Made by a program: the position numbers and the translations under genes. From an uncultured Oscillospiraceae bacterium (GTDB taxonomy: Bacteria; Bacillota; Clostridia; Oscillospirales; Ruminococcaceae), in NCBI GenBank assembly GCA_934462925.1, contig CAKSIT010000007.1:62001-126000 (forward strand): DNA of 64,000 nt, read 5' to 3'. Under the pieces are notes generated by a model. That model saw only the letters and a list, made by a program, of their open reading frames with translations, did not search any database and was not told the DNA's origin. Within the stretch, counting starts at the first letter, position 1. Every line of letters starts with the position of its first letter. Of the stretch, positions 53,501-60,863 are shown in pieces.

Positions 53501-53936
53501 GGAGGACGGCACGGGCGCGGCGGAGCTTGTGATGTTCCCCGACGCGTACGCGCGCACGGGCAGGCTTACGGAGGGCGAGGTGTACTCGCTGCGGGTGCGC
53601 CTGTCGAAAAAGGGCAGCAGAACGAGCCTTGTGTGCGAGAGCGCGGCAAAGGCGCAGACGCTCGCGCAGCACGGCGTAAGCACGCTTTACGTAAAGGTAC
53701 AAAGCGGCGACGGCGCGCTTATAAACGCCGTGGCGGAGCTTCTGATCGCCTACAGGGGCGTTTCCCCCGCGCGGCTTTGCTATGCGGATACGCGCGCTGT
53801 AAAGCGGCTTGGCGGCATTAACGGCGTGCGCGTTTGCAGGGAGCTTACGCAAAGGCTGGAGCGCCTTGTCGGCAGCGGCGGCGTTGCGGTAAAGCAGACG
53901 GCTTTGGGCGGCAAAGCCCGAAATACTGGCGGATAA
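50532..53936 (+). CDS. dnaE: DNA polymerase III alpha subunit
   Basis: The replicative C-family polymerase DnaE, 1134 residues. The N-terminal PHP domain (FVHLHVHTEYSLLQ) keeps the first His pair but has T in place of His in AVTDTGVLYGA and Q in place of Asp after SLL, so its metal site looks degenerate. The polymerase core has GPGRGSGAGS and the catalytic PDFDIDFCNERRGEV. Later come the HhH/beta-binding region with SGQLDLFGEEE (beta-clamp motif) and an OB-fold (FSLMALVTGFRLHTAKSGALMAF). SD AAAGGGGG precedes the ATG. The miniature element lies directly upstream, so promoter signals are displaced or supplied by it. Confidence 0.96.
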   Translation: MPFVHLHVHTEYSLLQSACRIPLLIERAKALGQTALAVTDTGVLYGAVEFAVACEAAGIKPIIGCELPVTESAVPDSRSAAYPLTLLCENEEGYRNLCVLASEASRYAATGAPRCGMELLKRHSAGLIALSGGRAGEAAQLALSGGMDAAREYTERMSRIFEGRFYLEAVNARDDESALICRGLRELSALTGARLCPTNDVRCITGADSRIFKVLSCIGSGRRLSDPDPDNIPADELYLKSEEEMLRLFTPAELAVTAHIAERCNVKFEFGKTKLPLFYAQGVEDNAQYLERLCRSGAKKRYGEPSAQVNERLSYELGVIKSMGFTDYFLIVWDFIRFARKNDIPVGPGRGSGAGSLCAYCMGITDIDPLRFGLIFERFLNPERVSMPDFDIDFCNERRGEVIEYVKRRYGADHVAQIIAFDTLKARGALRDAARVMGVRQSSADAAVKLVAPYGAALAQEAERGELKELCGRDPEAAALVRTALEIEGMPRHNTVHAAGVVITREPVTNYVPVQHEGEDTLTQYTMGVLEKLGLLKMDFLGLRNLTVIKKTCDLIKRAQPEFDINTVDDADPEVYRMLSNGGTQGVFQFESAGMTAVLAQLSPASVEDLTAALALYRPGPMSSIPTYIANRHKKPEEITYLHPLLKDILGVTYGCIVYQEQVMQICRTVAGYSLGRADLVRRAMAKKKRELMERERSAFIYGTAENCGALANGVDEQTAQKIFDEMSQFASYAFNKSHAAAYAVLAYRTAYLRRYFYAEYMSVLMTSVADWTEKVAEYAADLTENGVKLLPPDINASLADFSPENGALRFGLCGLKNLGRACAQGIVDERQAHGAYLSEEDFCVRTAGLSLTVKTLETLIGAGALDCFAHGRSAQLAAAGALLDYARRKRTREESGQLDLFGEEESGFVFPPAQERPAAYLLGLERAAVGFYLSGHPSAQYLDRADADCVFISDASAQPEGRVFSLMALVTGFRLHTAKSGALMAFAQAEDGTGAAELVMFPDAYARTGRLTEGEVYSLRVRLSKKGSRTSLVCESAAKAQTLAQHGVSTLYVKVQSGDGALINAVAELLIAYRGVSPARLCYADTRAVKRLGGINGVRVCRELTQRLERLVGSGGVAVKQTALGGKARNTGG

Positions 53937-54024
53937 AGCGCTTTTTGCACAATTACCACGAAAAAACAGGGCGCTTTTTGTTAAAAAAGCCCGATTCGCG
54001 TTGCGTAATTTAGCTTATTTGAAA

Positions 54025-54053
54025 AAAGCCCTTGACTAGTCGAGGGCTTTTGT
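54025..54053 (+). terminator. Terminator of dnaE overlapping the pfkA promoter
   Basis: AAAAGCCCT pairs with AGGGCTTTT around a 10-nt loop, followed by GTAG. The stem is strong; the 3' T-run is inside the stem. Confidence 0.65.
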
Positions 54054-54061
54054 AGTAGAAT
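54032..54061 (+). promoter_or_regulatory. Promoter of pfkA
   Basis: TTGACT (54032-54037), 18-nt spacer, TAGAAT (54056-54061). The -35 lies within the hairpin of the dnaE terminator. Confidence 0.65.
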
Positions 54062-54148
54062 ATATGATGAATAGCGCCGCAGAGCGTATACTCTGCGTGT
54101 CACATATACAAAAAGGCGCAGAGCCTTTAAGAAATGGAGAGAATCACT

Positions 54149-55114
54149 ATGCAGCAGAAAACGATAGGCGTACTTACAAGCGGCGGCGACGCGCCCGGCA
54201 TGAACGCGGCAGTACGTGCGGTAACGCGCGCTGCCATCAAGAAGGGCTTCAGGGTAATCGGCATACGCCGCGGCTACAACGGGCTTCTTCACAACGATAT
54301 GATAGAGCTTAAGGCGGGCGATGTTTCGGACATCATTCAGCGCGGCGGCACGGAGATATTCACCGCACGCTGCAAGGAGTTCAAGGAGTGGGAGTACGTT
54401 CTTAAGGCAAAGGAAGTATGCGACGAGCATAACATGGCTGGTATCGTCGTTATCGGCGGCGACGGCTCTTTCAGAGGCGCTGCGGACCTTTCCAAGGCAG
54501 GCGTTCCCTGCGTTGGTCTTCCCGGCACTATCGACAACGATATCCAGTGTTCTGAATACACCATAGGCTACGACACGGCTATGAACACGGTAATGGAGCT
54601 TGTAGACAAGCTGCGCGACACCTCGCACTCCCACGAGCGCTGCGCCGTAGTAGAGGTTATGGGCAGAGGCGCAGGCCATATCGCGCTCAACACGGGCGTT
54701 GCGTGCGGCGCTACGGCTATCCTCGTACCCGAGGTAAAGTACGACTTCAACGACATCACCGCTAAGATAAAGGCGGGCAGGGAGCGCGGCAAGGAGCAGT
54801 TCATAATCGTTGTTGCCGAGGGCGTCGGCGGCACGGAGGAGCTTGCAAAGCGCATTCAGGCTGAAACGGGCATCGAGTCCAGAGCTACTATCCTCGGCCA
54901 CGTTCAGCGCGGCGGCAGCCCCACGGTACGCGACAGAGTTATGGCAAGCGAAATGGGCTACTATGCGGTAGAGCTGCTTGAAAAGGGCATAGGCAACCGC
55001 GTTGTAGGCCTTAAGGACGGCAAGGTATACGACGTTGATATTCAGGAGGCTCTCTCTATGAAGAAGCCGTTTGATATGCGCCTTTACCGGATTGCAAACG
55101 ACATCAGCTTCTGA
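54149..55114 (+). CDS. pfkA: ATP-dependent 6-phosphofructokinase
   Basis: The committed step of glycolysis: fructose-6-P + ATP to fructose-1,6-bisphosphate. At 321 residues this is the classic bacterial PfkA. Motifs: LTSGGDAPGMNAAVRAV, VVIGGDGSFRGA (Gly-Gly-Asp-Gly, ATP-type), GLPGTIDNDI with the catalytic Asp, VEVMGRGAGHIAL and GHVQRGGSPT. ATG 54149 has SD GGAGAG at 54136-54141; an ATG at 54134 lies inside that SD. It is followed by a THF riboswitch and folT. Confidence 0.97.
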   Translation: MQQKTIGVLTSGGDAPGMNAAVRAVTRAAIKKGFRVIGIRRGYNGLLHNDMIELKAGDVSDIIQRGGTEIFTARCKEFKEWEYVLKAKEVCDEHNMAGIVVIGGDGSFRGAADLSKAGVPCVGLPGTIDNDIQCSEYTIGYDTAMNTVMELVDKLRDTSHSHERCAVVEVMGRGAGHIALNTGVACGATAILVPEVKYDFNDITAKIKAGRERGKEQFIIVVAEGVGGTEELAKRIQAETGIESRATILGHVQRGGSPTVRDRVMASEMGYYAVELLEKGIGNRVVGLKDGKVYDVDIQEALSMKKPFDMRLYRIANDISF

Positions 55115-55123
55115 TGAAACACC

Positions 55124-55172
55124 CTGCCGACAGCTTTTCGGCAGAACGAGAAATATCACCCCTGATACGGGG
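55124..55172 (+). terminator. Two hairpins between pfkA and the THF aptamer
   Basis: CTGCCGA pairs with TCGGCAG (about 55124-55144), and CCCC pairs with GGGG (55158-55172). Neither has a T-tract, so read-through from pfkA into folT is possible. No good promoter is visible for folT. Confidence 0.35.
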
Positions 55173-55174
55173 CG

Positions 55175-55270
55175 ACAGAGTAGAGAACCGCGCGTTAAGT
55201 GCCTGAGGGACGGAGAGTTGCCGTCAGGACGAAGAGCAGCGCTCGCGGTGCGGTTCTCGCATCTCGCTGT
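55175..55270 (+). ncRNA. Tetrahydrofolate (THF) riboswitch upstream of folT
   Basis: The sequence carries the aptamer's conserved blocks in order: GAGTAGA, CGCGTTAAGTG, a middle hairpin (CCTGAGGGACGG with GCCGTCAGG), ACGAAG, CGCGGTG and CTCGCATCTCGCTG. P1 closes between ACAG (55175) and CTGT (55270). GAACCGC (from about 55184) also pairs with GCGGTTC (to about 55257). It is very close to the Streptococcus mutans THF aptamer. No terminator follows, so the likely output is translational control at the SD (ACGGAGGA) about 60 nt downstream, but the switching helix is not evident. Confidence 0.9.
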
Positions 55271-55341
55271 ACACTAATTGAATAATCGAGCCATTGACTT
55301 GTATTCTGTTTGTATATAGCGAAGTTACGGAGGATAAAGTT

Positions 55342-55944
55342 ATGGCTTTTTTTCTTAACTTCAAAAACAGCGCACGCGAGCTTAAGAGCATAAAGTGCAT
55401 AGTAACCATAGGAATGCTGCTTGCGGCTGCGGTGGTGCTTGACGGCTTCGGGTCGATACGCATAGGGGACGCTATAAAAATCAACTTCACGTTCCTGCCG
55501 CTGTCGATGATAGGCATACTGTTCGGGCCTGTGGCGGGCTTTTTCGCGGGGCTGCTCACGGATATAATCGGCTACCTTGTGAATCCCGTGGGCGCGTTTA
55601 TCCCGTGGCTGGTGCTTATCACGGGGCTTGAGGGGCTTATCTACGGCATGGTGCTGTACAACGTAAGCGGCGAAAAGACGGTAAAAACCGTTATCCGCAT
55701 TGTGGCGGCGCGCTTTGCAGTATGCGCGGTGTGCAACCTTACGCTCAACACAATGGCGCTTTACAGCTTCGGGTTTATTACGGGCGAGAGCCTCGGCGCG
55801 CTGATTTACGCAAGGCTCGCTACTAATATCATAACGTTCTGCCTTGGCTCTTACATGATGATGGCGGTGCTGCTGCCCGTAAAGCAGCTTTACGACCGCA
55901 GGATACGCAGAGCGGGCAGCAGAAAGGCTGAAATACATGACTAA
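55342..55944 (+). CDS. folT: Folate-specific ECF transporter S component (FolT)
   Basis: A 200-residue membrane protein with about six helices. The block RIGDAIKINFTFLPLSMIGILFGPVAGFFAGLLTDIIGYLVNPVGAFIP is characteristic of folate ECF S components. It binds folates outside the cell and docks on a shared EcfAA'T module encoded elsewhere. The preceding THF riboswitch supports the substrate assignment independently. ATG 55342 with SD ACGGAGGA is chosen over an in-frame start at 55294. The stop overlaps proC by 8 nt. Confidence 0.94.
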   Translation: MAFFLNFKNSARELKSIKCIVTIGMLLAAAVVLDGFGSIRIGDAIKINFTFLPLSMIGILFGPVAGFFAGLLTDIIGYLVNPVGAFIPWLVLITGLEGLIYGMVLYNVSGEKTVKTVIRIVAARFAVCAVCNLTLNTMALYSFGFITGESLGALIYARLATNIITFCLGSYMMMAVLLPVKQLYDRRIRRAGSRKAEIHD

Positions 55945-56734
55945 GCTTGGATTCATAGGCGTTGGCAACATGGGCTGCGCCATAATAAAGGGCGCTAACG
56001 GAAAGCTCGGCAACACGGCGGTTTTCGCGTATGACGCAGACCCCGCGAAGCTCGCGGGGCTTACGGAGTTCGGCGCGACCGCTGCGGACAGCATAAGGGA
56101 GCTTGTCGAGAAGTGCGACTATCTCCTGCTTGCGGTAAAGCCGCAGCAGCTCGACGGCGTTCTTGCCGAGGTAAAGCCCGCGCTGCGCGAGGGAACGGTA
56201 ATAATATCCATCTGCGCGGGCATTTCCGCGGAGTATATAAAGGAGCGCACAGCGCAGCAGGCTAAGGTAGTGCTTGTTATGCCAAACACCCCTATGATGC
56301 TCGGCGCGGGAGCTTCCGCTATGAGCCGCGGCGAGGGCGTGAGCGACGCGGAGTTCGCGTTTGCGCGCAAGGTAATAGGCTCGTGCGGCATAACCGAGGA
56401 GATACCCGCCGACAAGATGAAAGAGGTAATTGCGATAAACGGTTCTTCGCCCGCATTCATCTACCTTTTCGCAAAGGGGTTTGTGGACTACGCGGGCAAG
56501 GTAGGCATTGACAGGGACGCGGCGCTAAGGCTCTTTGCGCAGACGCTTAACGGCTCTGCAAAAATGCTCACCGACAGCGGCATGAGCGTTGACGAGCTTA
56601 TAAAGCAGGTGTCGTCGCCTGGCGGCACAACGCTTGCGGGCCTTGACAGGCTGTACGCGGGCAGGCTGACAGAGGTAGTGGACGACGCGTGCGAGGCCTG
56701 CACAAAACGCGCGTATGAACTCGGACAAAAGTAA
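55937..56734 (+). CDS. proC: Pyrroline-5-carboxylate reductase
   Basis: The last step of proline synthesis, reducing P5C with NAD(P)H. 265 residues. Rossmann motif GFIGVGNMGCAIIKG; LLAVKPQQLDGVL; VLVMPNTPMMLGAGASAMSRG; and the C-terminal helical dimerisation domain with NGSSPAFIYLFAKGFVDYAGKVG and VSSPGGTTLAGLDRL (the P5CR signature). The start lies within the end of folT (8-nt overlap), so it is translationally coupled to a riboswitch-controlled gene, an odd metabolic pairing. Confidence 0.97.
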   Translation: MTKLGFIGVGNMGCAIIKGANGKLGNTAVFAYDADPAKLAGLTEFGATAADSIRELVEKCDYLLLAVKPQQLDGVLAEVKPALREGTVIISICAGISAEYIKERTAQQAKVVLVMPNTPMMLGAGASAMSRGEGVSDAEFAFARKVIGSCGITEEIPADKMKEVIAINGSSPAFIYLFAKGFVDYAGKVGIDRDAALRLFAQTLNGSAKMLTDSGMSVDELIKQVSSPGGTTLAGLDRLYAGRLTEVVDDACEACTKRAYELGQK

Positions 56735-56771
56735 TTCGGGACTGGCGGCAAAGCCTTTTCTATATGCAAGC

Positions 56772-56807
56772 GGGGCGCTGTGTGATTACAGCGCCCCATT
56801 TGTTTAT
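56772..56807. terminator. Convergent terminator between proC and the M23 gene
   Basis: GGGGCGCTGT (56772-56781) and ACAGCGCCCC (56788-56797) form a perfect 10-bp stem with a 6-nt loop, then ATTTGTTTAT on the plus strand. Confidence 0.85.
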
Positions 56808-56836
56808 AAAGATAGTCAGGTTTTTCGATGATTTTA

Positions 56837-57565
56837 TCAGCCCTGCTCTCCGTCCTCTATCATCAGCACGGGGTCTACCCACTGCCCGCCCTGCTTTACG
56901 CCGAGGTGCAGGTGCGGCTGCTGAACTATCTCCACCTGACAGGTGTCGCCCGTTTTGCCTATTATCTCGCCCTGCTTAAGCTCCTGCCCCGCCTTTACCA
57001 TAAGCTCCTTGGCAAGCCCGCAGTACTGCACCCACAGGCCGTTGTTCTGCTCTACCGTTACGCACACGCCCCACAGCGGGTCGTCGGCTATCTCCGTTAC
57101 AACGCCCTGCGACATCGACTTTACGTCCGTGCCGAGCGGGCAGAGTATGTCGCAGCCGTCGTGCGTTTTCCACACGCCGAGCGTTTCGCTTTTTACAAGC
57201 TCGCCGTTGCTGAACGGGTTGGATATTTCGCCGTCCACGGGCATGATGTTGCCTATCTTAGCCTCTGCGGGGCGGTTTACCTCCTGCGCGCTCTCCTGCG
57301 TGGTATCCTCCGCGAGGACCTCCTGCGCGCCGCTTTCCGCAGTCGCTTTTTCGCCGCCCGCCGTGGGCAGGGCAGGCTCGTCGGTCTCGTCGAACACCCA
57401 TGTGTTTACCGAGTCCGTACCCGAGGTGTTTGTAGGCACAAGGCGGCGCATGGTGGAGTTGTATGCCGCAAGAGTTGCAGCGCCTATTGCCGCCGCGCCG
57501 ATAACCGAAGCGATAACGAGCGCCTTAGGACTGCCCGCACCCTTTTTCGACCTGTTGTTTTTCAT
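56837..57565 (-). CDS. SpoIIQ-like M23 family metallopeptidase
   Basis: A 242-residue protein with an N-terminal transmembrane anchor (about 15-37), an acidic linker and a C-terminal LytM/M23 domain. Zinc ligands are present: H and D in WKTHDGCDI and the last His pair in PHLHLGV. The stretch NPFSNGELVKSETLGVWKTHDGCDILCPLGTDVKSM closely resembles SpoIIQ, which in Clostridia bridges forespore and mother cell with SpoIIIAH and often keeps an active zinc site. The ATG at 57565 fits SD AAAGGA better than the ATG two codons earlier. The SpoIIQ role is inferred; a vegetative endopeptidase is possible. Confidence 0.8.
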   Translation of the reverse strand: MKNNRSKKGAGSPKALVIASVIGAAAIGAATLAAYNSTMRRLVPTNTSGTDSVNTWVFDETDEPALPTAGGEKATAESGAQEVLAEDTTQESAQEVNRPAEAKIGNIMPVDGEISNPFSNGELVKSETLGVWKTHDGCDILCPLGTDVKSMSQGVVTEIADDPLWGVCVTVEQNNGLWVQYCGLAKELMVKAGQELKQGEIIGKTGDTCQVEIVQQPHLHLGVKQGGQWVDPVLMIEDGEQG

Positions 57566-57711
57566 AGTCATTTTCCTTTCAATGATTGTATGGAGCGTCC
57601 GTTCGTGCGGACTGTACCACTATATTTGCCGAAAAAATGGCAATTATTCATGCGGCGTGGCGTGAATGGCGCTCCCGAGCGAAAAAAATGTAAAAAAATT
57701 TGGTTTAGCCC

Positions 57712-57740
57712 TTGCCAAACGCAGGAATATGTGTTATACT
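57712..57740 (+). promoter_or_regulatory. Promoter of the dockerin protein gene
   Basis: TTGCCA (57712-57717), 17-nt spacer, extended -10 TGTTATACT (TATACT at 57735-57740), giving a leader of about 105 nt. Confidence 0.75.
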
Positions 57741-57853
57741 TAAAGTGCATTATTGTGCAGTTTATACCCTTTGCTTTGGGGAACATAACGCTCCTTTGGG
57801 GAAAAGGCGCGCGGATATCCGCAGCGCTCACAAAAATGAAAGGAATGTTTATT

Positions 57854-60013
57854 ATGACAACAACGAAAAAGCTATTTGCCGCACTCACAGCCGCTGCAAT
57901 TCTCACGGCTTCCGTGCCGACCACGCTGCTTTCCGTGGGCGCGTCCGCCGCGGTGACTTACGACGACCTTGACACCGTGCCGTACTCCATGTTTGAAACG
58001 CGCAGCTCCGCAGAGGCGCAGGCAAAGCTTGAAGCCGCGATAGAAAAAGCAACCAGAAAGGAAATAGGCGCGATAACATTCGGCGACCTTGCGAAGATAT
58101 CCACGCTCAATCTCAGCAAAATGGAACTCGAGGGTATCCCTAAGGCTGTCGAGTATATGACGAGGCTGCGCACGCTCAACCTCTCCAACAACCTGCTGAG
58201 AAGCTCCGACGCGAACGCGGTGGACCTTTCGGGCTGCATAAACCTTACAAGCCTTGATATAAGCAACAACTATCTCACAAGCGTTCCCTCATGGTACGTT
58301 TCAATGGACATTTCCACCAAGAAGATAGACAACAACCTTATCAACACCAAGAACCAGCGCTCCATCGTCGTTTCGCCCTCCGTTTACTACTTCATGAAAG
58401 GCGACGAGGTGAACGAGAACGCCCTGAAGAACAAGATACTGGGTACGGTAAAGCTTTCAGACGGCTCTACACTGCCCAAGTTCTTCTACGACCCCGAGTA
58501 TCCCCCCTACGACGAGGACGAGCTTGAAAGCACCGACATCAAGAGCGACGACTTTTTATACGACCTTGAAATAGACGACTGGAACTTGTCGAACTACATA
58601 AAGACCGTAGACGGCAAGCACATTGTCACCATTGACAAGGCGGCGAACGTTGATATCACGATAAGGCTTTACGCAGGCACGGGCAGCAGCAGCAACGTAA
58701 ACACCAACACCACCGTAAAGATATACTTCCTTAACGGCGACGACCCCTCCTCCGTAAAGGTACGCCTTGATACGCTTATAAAGGAGTGCAACACCTACTC
58801 CAAGGAGAACTACACCTCCACCAGCTGGAACAGCTTCTCCGCGGCGCTTAAGACGGCAACCACCATTTACGGCTACGCAAACGCGGACGCGGACATGATG
58901 CTTGACGCGCTCAAGGACCTTGAAAGCGCCAAGAAAGGGCTTGTAAGCGGCGTTTCGCAGGCGACCAAAAAGGTGCTTACCGACCTTATCACCATCTCAA
59001 AGAATTTTAAGGAAGCTGATTATACCGCGACAAGCTGGGCAAAATTTGCACAGGCGGTAGCGCTTCTTACCGAGGCTTCAAAGAACGCGGACGCCTCCAT
59101 AACGCAGGCGAACAACGCCATCAAGGCGTATCAGGACGCGCAGTCGGGGCTTGTTGCAACGTCGCTGTCCGTACCCGATACCGCGCCCAAGACGGATTTT
59201 GACGCTATCTACGGCGAAAACAAGACGGTAGTTTACACAGGCACAACGCGCGATGGCTACAAGTACACGTGGACGTTCAACGGCAAGGACATAACCGAAC
59301 CCAAGGCGTTCAACCCCGAGATAAAGTATGAGTCCGCGTATGACGACCTTATACGCTACGAGGTAGGCAGCGCGAGCGACTACCAGCTCGTATCCTTTGC
59401 GCAGAGCGGCACGTTCCCCGGGAAGGCTACGATAACGCTTGACGTTTCGGGCAAGTACACAAACGGCACATACCGCCTGTACAAGTGGGACAACTCTGCG
59501 AAGAAGTCCTCGCTTTACGGCGATGTTGAGGTAAAGGACGGCATTGCCACAATGACTGCGACAGAGGGCGGCGACTACTTTATAAGCTCAGTTCTCCAGA
59601 ACTTCGAGATGATTTCCAACAACTTTAAGATTGACCACAGCAAGCTCACTATCTGCGGTGCGTACAAGTCGCAGTACACCGTAGCGGCGTTCAAGAACTC
59701 GCTTAAGAACGGCGCTGCCGTTACCGTGCGCAACGCGGACGGCACGCCTACCACCGACGCAGACAAGCTCGCGACGGGCATGACGGCTGCAGCCGCCAAC
59801 AGCGACGTATCCTATACCGTAGTAGTCCCCGGCGACGTTGACGGCGACGGAAGCGTAACCGCGCTTGACGCTATGATGGTGCTGCGCGCGGTAATGCGCG
59901 AGGTGGAACTCAACTACCCGCAGATGCTGGCAGCCGACGTTACGGGCGACACATGGATATACCCCGAGGACGCGGTATCCATTCTCAAGTACAGCTTCGG
60001 TATAGAGGAGTGA
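57854..60013 (+). CDS. Secreted LRR-FIVAR-dockerin protein
   Basis: A 719-residue exported protein. Signal peptide TTTKKLFAALTAAAILTASVPTTLLSVGASA. A leucine-rich repeat block follows (about 75-145: ISTLNLSKMELEGIPKAV, LRTLNLSNNLL, LTSLDISNNYLTSVP), then beta-rich segments, two FIVAR-type three-helix repeats (about 305-440, each with Y-T-x-T/A-S-W), more beta structure, and a C-terminal type I dockerin. The first dockerin loop DVDGDGSVTALDAMMVLR is canonical; the second (DVTGDTWIYPEDAVSILKY) departs from the usual DxNxDG loop. Dockerins bind cohesins, so the protein probably joins a scaffold or surface complex. ATG 57854 has SD AAAGGA; upstream in-frame codons lie antisense to the M23 gene and are not used. 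Confidence 0.85.
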   Translation: MTTTKKLFAALTAAAILTASVPTTLLSVGASAAVTYDDLDTVPYSMFETRSSAEAQAKLEAAIEKATRKEIGAITFGDLAKISTLNLSKMELEGIPKAVEYMTRLRTLNLSNNLLRSSDANAVDLSGCINLTSLDISNNYLTSVPSWYVSMDISTKKIDNNLINTKNQRSIVVSPSVYYFMKGDEVNENALKNKILGTVKLSDGSTLPKFFYDPEYPPYDEDELESTDIKSDDFLYDLEIDDWNLSNYIKTVDGKHIVTIDKAANVDITIRLYAGTGSSSNVNTNTTVKIYFLNGDDPSSVKVRLDTLIKECNTYSKENYTSTSWNSFSAALKTATTIYGYANADADMMLDALKDLESAKKGLVSGVSQATKKVLTDLITISKNFKEADYTATSWAKFAQAVALLTEASKNADASITQANNAIKAYQDAQSGLVATSLSVPDTAPKTDFDAIYGENKTVVYTGTTRDGYKYTWTFNGKDITEPKAFNPEIKYESAYDDLIRYEVGSASDYQLVSFAQSGTFPGKATITLDVSGKYTNGTYRLYKWDNSAKKSSLYGDVEVKDGIATMTATEGGDYFISSVLQNFEMISNNFKIDHSKLTICGAYKSQYTVAAFKNSLKNGAAVTVRNADGTPTTDADKLATGMTAAAANSDVSYTVVVPGDVDGDGSVTALDAMMVLRAVMREVELNYPQMLAADVTGDTWIYPEDAVSILKYSFGIEE

Positions 60014-60061
60014 GCCTGCTCCGACGCGGGGGCTGAGCCGCCGCTTTGATTCGGAGGACAC

Positions 60062-60517
60062 ATGAACACAAAAACAATTTCAGAGAACCGACAGGCGCGC
60101 CACGAGTATTTCATCGTGGAGAGCATAGAGGCGGGTATCGAGCTTTTCGGCACGGAGGTAAAGTCCATACGCACAGGCGGCGTGAACCTCAAGGACAGCT
60201 GGATATCCATAGAAAACGGCGAGGCGTTCATACGCAATATGCACATCGCGCCGTATGAAAAGGGCAACATATTCAACCGCGACCCGTACCGCGTGCGCAG
60301 GCTTCTTATGCACAAAAAGGAGATACTGCGCCTGTTCGGGCAGGTCAAGCAGGGCGGCTACACGCTTATTCCGATATCGCTTTATTTCAAGGACAGCCGC
60401 GTTAAGGTGCAGGTAGGCCTGTGCAAGGGCAAAAAGCTGCACGACAAGCGCGACGACATGGCGCGCCGCGACGCGGGCAGGGAGATAGAGCGCGCAATGA
60501 AGGAGCGCAACCGATAA
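60062..60517 (+). CDS. smpB: SsrA-binding protein SmpB
   Basis: The 151-residue tmRNA partner in ribosome rescue. The conserved order is seen: [43 protein letters not shown], the [34 protein letters not shown] block, and [39 protein letters not shown]. The basic tail that enters the decoding site is present. tmRNA (ssrA) often lies nearby, but no such gene is visible in this window. Confidence 0.98.
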   Translation: MNTKTISENRQARHEYFIVESIEAGIELFGTEVKSIRTGGVNLKDSWISIENGEAFIRNMHIAPYEKGNIFNRDPYRVRRLLMHKKEILRLFGQVKQGGYTLIPISLYFKDSRVKVQVGLCKGKKLHDKRDDMARRDAGREIERAMKERNR

Positions 60518-60574
60518 AAGACGTTGCCCTGTATAAGGGTTAAATTGCAGACGAAACACGGCGGCTTATCTATA

Positions 60575-60733
60575 GGTCACCTCTAAAAACCTTGTTTGAG
60601 TGAAAATGTGTATAGCGCACCGACTGCTTCTTCAAACCTCCTCGTAAGGCATACAGCCTTACTTCGTCGGCTTTCATCGCATTCGGCGCACTCTACCCAT
60701 TTTCCCTTTTCAAACCGGTTTTTAGAGATTCCC
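60575..60733. mobile_element. MITE copy 2 (short form) between smpB and the MATE gene
   Basis: A 159-bp copy of the element at 50274-50503, nearly identical over the shared parts. Ends: GGTCACCTCTAAAAACC and, reversed, GGGAATCTCTAAAAACC. TATA flanks both sides (60571-60574 and 60734-60737), a 4-bp target duplication with a sequence different from that of copy 1. An internal hairpin GTAAGGC/GCCTTAC is shared. The 71-base folded insert of copy 1 is replaced by a few bases (TTCAAA). Confidence 0.85.
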
Positions 60734-60773
60734 TATATATAAACCGCCGTGGTTTTTTATTTTTCAAAAAGCC

Positions 60774-60804
60774 TTGACTTTGCAACAATTGTAGGGTTTA
60801 TAAT
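60774..60804 (+). promoter_or_regulatory. Promoter of the MATE gene with 19-nt spacer
   Basis: TTGACT (60774-60779), 19-nt spacer, TATAAT (60799-60804). A 19-nt spacer with a partial dyad (ACAATTGT centre, right arm TTGTAGGGT) is the arrangement used by MerR-type activators, and a MerR gene lies downstream of the MATE gene. Confidence 0.6.
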
Positions 60805-60863
60805 CAGCATGGAGGGTCTGCACAGGGCTTTTGGGCAAAAACAACCGCGCAGGCGTATGGCTT

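Noticed and set aside
51114..53852. Very long open frame antisense to dnaE
   Set aside because: It mirrors dnaE codon bias in a GC-rich gene, has Arg/Ala/Val-rich composition with no domain, and dnaE itself is certain.
55294..55341. Longer folT start and a TTGACT-based promoter just after the THF aptamer
   Set aside because: No -10 at correct spacing, and ATG 55342 has a far better SD.
56828..57853. Extension of the dockerin protein upstream to 56828
   Set aside because: The extra 342 codons are antisense to the SpoIIQ-like gene, and a signal peptide with a good SD marks the start at 57854.
60518..60863. tmRNA (ssrA) gene next to smpB
   Set aside because: No tRNA-like ends or tag reading frame seen; the region is a miniature element plus the MATE promoter.
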